Shown here piece after piece: positions 62,029 through 64,000 of a stretch of 64,000 nucleotides of DNA (its first letter is position 1; the number at the start of each line of letters is the position of its first letter). The stretch is from assembly GCA_022824365.1 (NCBI GenBank), contig JAJEAA010000018.1, positions 372,001-436,000 of the forward strand. Reading direction: 5' to 3'. The DNA is from Anaerolineae bacterium. GTDB taxonomy: Bacteria; Chloroflexota; Anaerolineae; Aggregatilineales; Phototrophicaceae. The translations under genes were made by a program, and so were the position numbers. A model generated the notes under the pieces. It saw only the letters and a list, made by a program, of their open reading frames with translations. It was not told where the DNA came from and did not search any database.

Positions 62029-63393
62029 ATGGACTACCAAGCAGCGCCATCCCAAATGCAACTTCCCATGAGCCTGGAAGCGGAAGAGGCGCTGCTGGGC
62101 GCGATACTGCTCGAGCCAAAAGCCTATCTGAACATCGCTTCCTTCCTCAGCGGCGAGGACTTCTTCCTCAAGCGCCACGAACTCATCTGGACCGCCTTTA
62201 GCCGCTTGCACGATCGCAACGACGCCGTCGACTACGTGACGCTCACACGGGAGCTGGATGCGATGGGCGCGCTGGACGAGATCGGCGGGCAAGCCTATCT
62301 CATAAGCCTGGTCAACAATACGCCGACAGCGGTGCACGCCGAGGTCTACGGCGAGATGGTGTCGCGGACAGCGACGCGTCGCAAGATGCTGAAGGCGGCC
62401 GACGAAATTCGGCAGACGGCGCTGGACGAAGACTTGCCCATCGACAAGGTCATCAGCGAAGCCGAAGAGAAGTTGTTCGCGGTCAGCGATGGACAACTCA
62501 AGCGCGAATTCGTGCCGATTTGGGACGCGGTCAGCGAATATTACGACGAGATCGAGAAGCTGCTGGAAATGGATACCGGGATGATTGGCATCCCGACCGG
62601 CTTCCGCGACCTGGACGGTTTGCTCAGCGGCTTCCAGAAATCAGATTTGGTGGTATTCGCGGGGCGCCCGGGCATGGGCAAGACGAGTTGGATCCTGACT
62701 GTGGCGCTGAACGCGGCGCGTTTAGGCTCGCGGGTGGCGATCTTCACGATGGAAATGGGTGTTGAGCAGTTGGTGCAGCGACTGCTGTCCATGGAGACGG
62801 GCATTCGGATTACGCAATTGCGCACAGCCGACATCAACCCGCGCGAGCAAACTCGGCTGACGGAAGCCATCGGGCGCATCTCAAATCTGCCGCTGTTCAT
62901 AGACGATACGCCGTCTATCACCCCGATCGATATGCGGACGAAGTGCCGGCGTTTGCAGCATGAATACGGCCTGGACATCGTGATGGTGGATTACATGCAG
63001 TTGATGTCCGCCGGCAAAGCTTACGAGAACAACCGCGTACAGGAAATAAGCTATATCAGCCGCTCCTTGAAGGAACTGGCCCGCGAGCTTAATGTCTGTG
63101 TGCTTTCGACAGCCCAGCTATCGCGAGCGGTCGAGCAGCGGCAAGACAAGCGCCCGCAGCTATCAGACTTGCGCGAGAGCGGCACCATCGAGCAAGACGC
63201 CGATGCCGTGATGTTCCTCTATCGCGATGATGTCTACAATCCGGAAACTACCGAGTTCCCCAACCAGGCCGAGGTGAACCTCTCGAAACATCGCCACGGT
63301 CCCACGGGCATGGTGCATCTTTATTTTGAAAAATCCTTCACCAAATTCACCGACCTCAAACGGCAGCGCGTCGACCTGAGCAACCTGGGATGA
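62029..63393 (+). CDS. dnaB: Replicative DNA helicase DnaB
   Basis: The hexameric helicase that unwinds DNA at the replication fork. The 454 residues hold the N-terminal primase-binding domain (SLEAEEALLGAILLEPKAYL), a linker, and the RecA-like ATPase domain with Walker A GRPGMGKT (residues 212-219), Walker B DIVMVDYMQLM and the arginine-finger/late motifs (LSKHRHGPTGMVHLYF). No intein is present. The stop overlaps the next gene as ATGA, tying its translation to the DnaD-like protein. Confidence 0.97.
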   Translation: MDYQAAPSQMQLPMSLEAEEALLGAILLEPKAYLNIASFLSGEDFFLKRHELIWTAFSRLHDRNDAVDYVTLTRELDAMGALDEIGGQAYLISLVNNTPTAVHAEVYGEMVSRTATRRKMLKAADEIRQTALDEDLPIDKVISEAEEKLFAVSDGQLKREFVPIWDAVSEYYDEIEKLLEMDTGMIGIPTGFRDLDGLLSGFQKSDLVVFAGRPGMGKTSWILTVALNAARLGSRVAIFTMEMGVEQLVQRLLSMETGIRITQLRTADINPREQTRLTEAIGRISNLPLFIDDTPSITPIDMRTKCRRLQHEYGLDIVMVDYMQLMSAGKAYENNRVQEISYISRSLKELARELNVCVLSTAQLSRAVEQRQDKRPQLSDLRESGTIEQDADAVMFLYRDDVYNPETTEFPNQAEVNLSKHRHGPTGMVHLYFEKSFTKFTDLKRQRVDLSNLG

Positions 63394-64000
63394 GCGGCAT
63401 GCGCAGCGCGAGCCCGACACGCCATCACGATGGCGAAGACATCAAGCTGCCGGCGGAATTTCTCGGGCGGTTGATGCCGGCGATTGATGACCTGGCCGAG
63501 TTGAAGGCGACCGTCTTTTTCCTGGCGGCGCTGCGGCAGAAGGAAGGCAATTATCGCTTCTTGCGCCGGGCTGAATTCCTCGCCGATGCCGATCTGATGC
63601 GAGGCTTGGCGTTGACAGACCGGTCGCTGGCGCCGGAGCGGATCCTGGACGCGGCGCTGGCCAAGGCGCTGGCCCGCGGCACGATTCTCTGCGCTGAGAT
63701 TGACCTGAACAACGAGAAAAGCCAACTCTATTTCCGCAATGATGACTCGGGACGGGATTTGCAGCGGCAGGTTCAGGCGGGAGAGTGGCGCCCGGCCTAT
63801 GCCGATGAAATTGAAATCCTGCCGCCGCGGCCGACGCTTTTCGGCTTGTACGAGGAGAATATAGGCGCGCTGACGCCGATGATCGCCGAAGCCATCAAGG
63901 CGGCGCAAGCGGAGTATCCCCTTGAGTGGATTGAGGACGCGATGCGTTACGCGGTCGAGCGCAATGCGCGAAACTGGACTTACATAAAGCGCGTGCTGGA
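63390..64000 (+). CDS. DnaD-domain replication protein, C-terminus off the right edge
   Basis: From ATG 63390, overlapping the dnaB stop, the frame stays open to the window end (203 codons). The N-terminal part (LMPAIDDLAELKATVFFLAA) is helical and winged-helix-like, and the C-terminal part has the DnaD/DnaB2 signature: FGLYEENIGALTPMIAEAI, WIEDAMRYAVERNARNW and TYIKRVL. Such proteins help load the helicase at origins in Firmicutes and occur in Chloroflexota. Coupling to dnaB fits a loading role. Confidence 0.88.
   Translation, partial: MSGMRSASPTRHHDGEDIKLPAEFLGRLMPAIDDLAELKATVFFLAALRQKEGNYRFLRRAEFLADADLMRGLALTDRSLAPERILDAALAKALARGTILCAEIDLNNEKSQLYFRNDDSGRDLQRQVQAGEWRPAYADEIEILPPRPTLFGLYEENIGALTPMIAEAIKAAQAEYPLEWIEDAMRYAVERNARNWTYIKRVL

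Noticed and set aside
1..64000. tRNA or rRNA genes
   Set aside because: No cloverleaf with a GGTTCGAATCC-type T-arm and no rRNA-like stretch was recognised by eye; a covariance-model scan could still find one.

Overview
This 64 kb window is GC-rich bacterial chromosome packed with genes for uptake and breakdown of organic solutes. It most resembles a Chloroflexota (Anaerolineae/Caldilineae-like) heterotroph. That placement is an inference. It rests on a dnaB gene overlapped by a DnaD-domain gene, a DUF151 bifunctional nuclease just upstream, a CopC-CopD fusion, a LysM secreted protein, many short GC-rich hairpin repeats, and the general inventory (sulfatases, phytanoyl-CoA dioxygenase, Gfo/Idh oxidoreductases, many ABC importers). 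No rRNA, tRNA, CRISPR array, prophage or recognisable transposase gene was found.

Layout. 1-5949 (minus) is an oligopeptide-type ABC importer (two permeases, two ATPases, binding protein running off the left edge). 6315-8494 (plus) holds a D-threonine aldolase/D-serine dehydratase-like enzyme and a membrane dipeptidase. 8509-16165 (minus) is a ribose-type ABC importer with two permeases, fused by ATGA overlaps to an aminotransferase and followed by a short-chain dehydrogenase and an HpcH/HpaI aldolase; together they look like an import-and-degrade operon for a hydroxylated amino acid or sugar acid. 16199-18493 has three single enzymes. 18621-24844 (plus) is a LacI regulator with two tandem operators, a MalEFG-like importer and a GH127 beta-L-arabinofuranosidase. 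24866-28596 has a proline-racemase-family enzyme and an operon of a ComA-like protein, an RraA-like protein and an RmlD-like reductase. After an 828 bp gene-free stretch come a sulfatase (29425) and, on the minus strand, a phytanoyl-CoA dioxygenase-like gene with a GMC oxidoreductase and its subunit-3 partner. 33821-40795 (minus) is a second complete oligopeptide-type importer plus an orphan membrane protein.

41038-49900 (plus) is the most unusual part: a sulfatase-superfamily enzyme with Thr in place of the formylglycine Cys, two paralogous Gfo/Idh oxidoreductases with a sulfotransferase between them, a TIM-barrel epimerase, L-rhamnose isomerase and a rhamnulose-1-phosphate aldolase/dehydrogenase fusion. 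Four of its gaps, and the spacer just beyond it, carry the same short hairpin repeat in the same orientation. 49990-60365 is mixed housekeeping and solo genes (CopC-CopD, glnS, LysM protein, nucleoside hydrolase, acyl-CoA dehydrogenase, TIR-domain protein, EcsC-like protein, secreted beta-sandwich protein). 60366-61391 is a repeat-rich, mostly gene-free kilobase. 61392-64000 carries the bifunctional nuclease, dnaB and the start of the DnaD-like gene.

The sulfatases, GH127 enzyme, rhamnose pathway and importers together suggest growth on sulfated, rhamnose- and arabinose-bearing polysaccharides plus peptides and unusual amino acids. The non-coding side holds several families of short inverted repeats, two stretches bounded by inverted copies of one motif, and an 11-bp tandem array.
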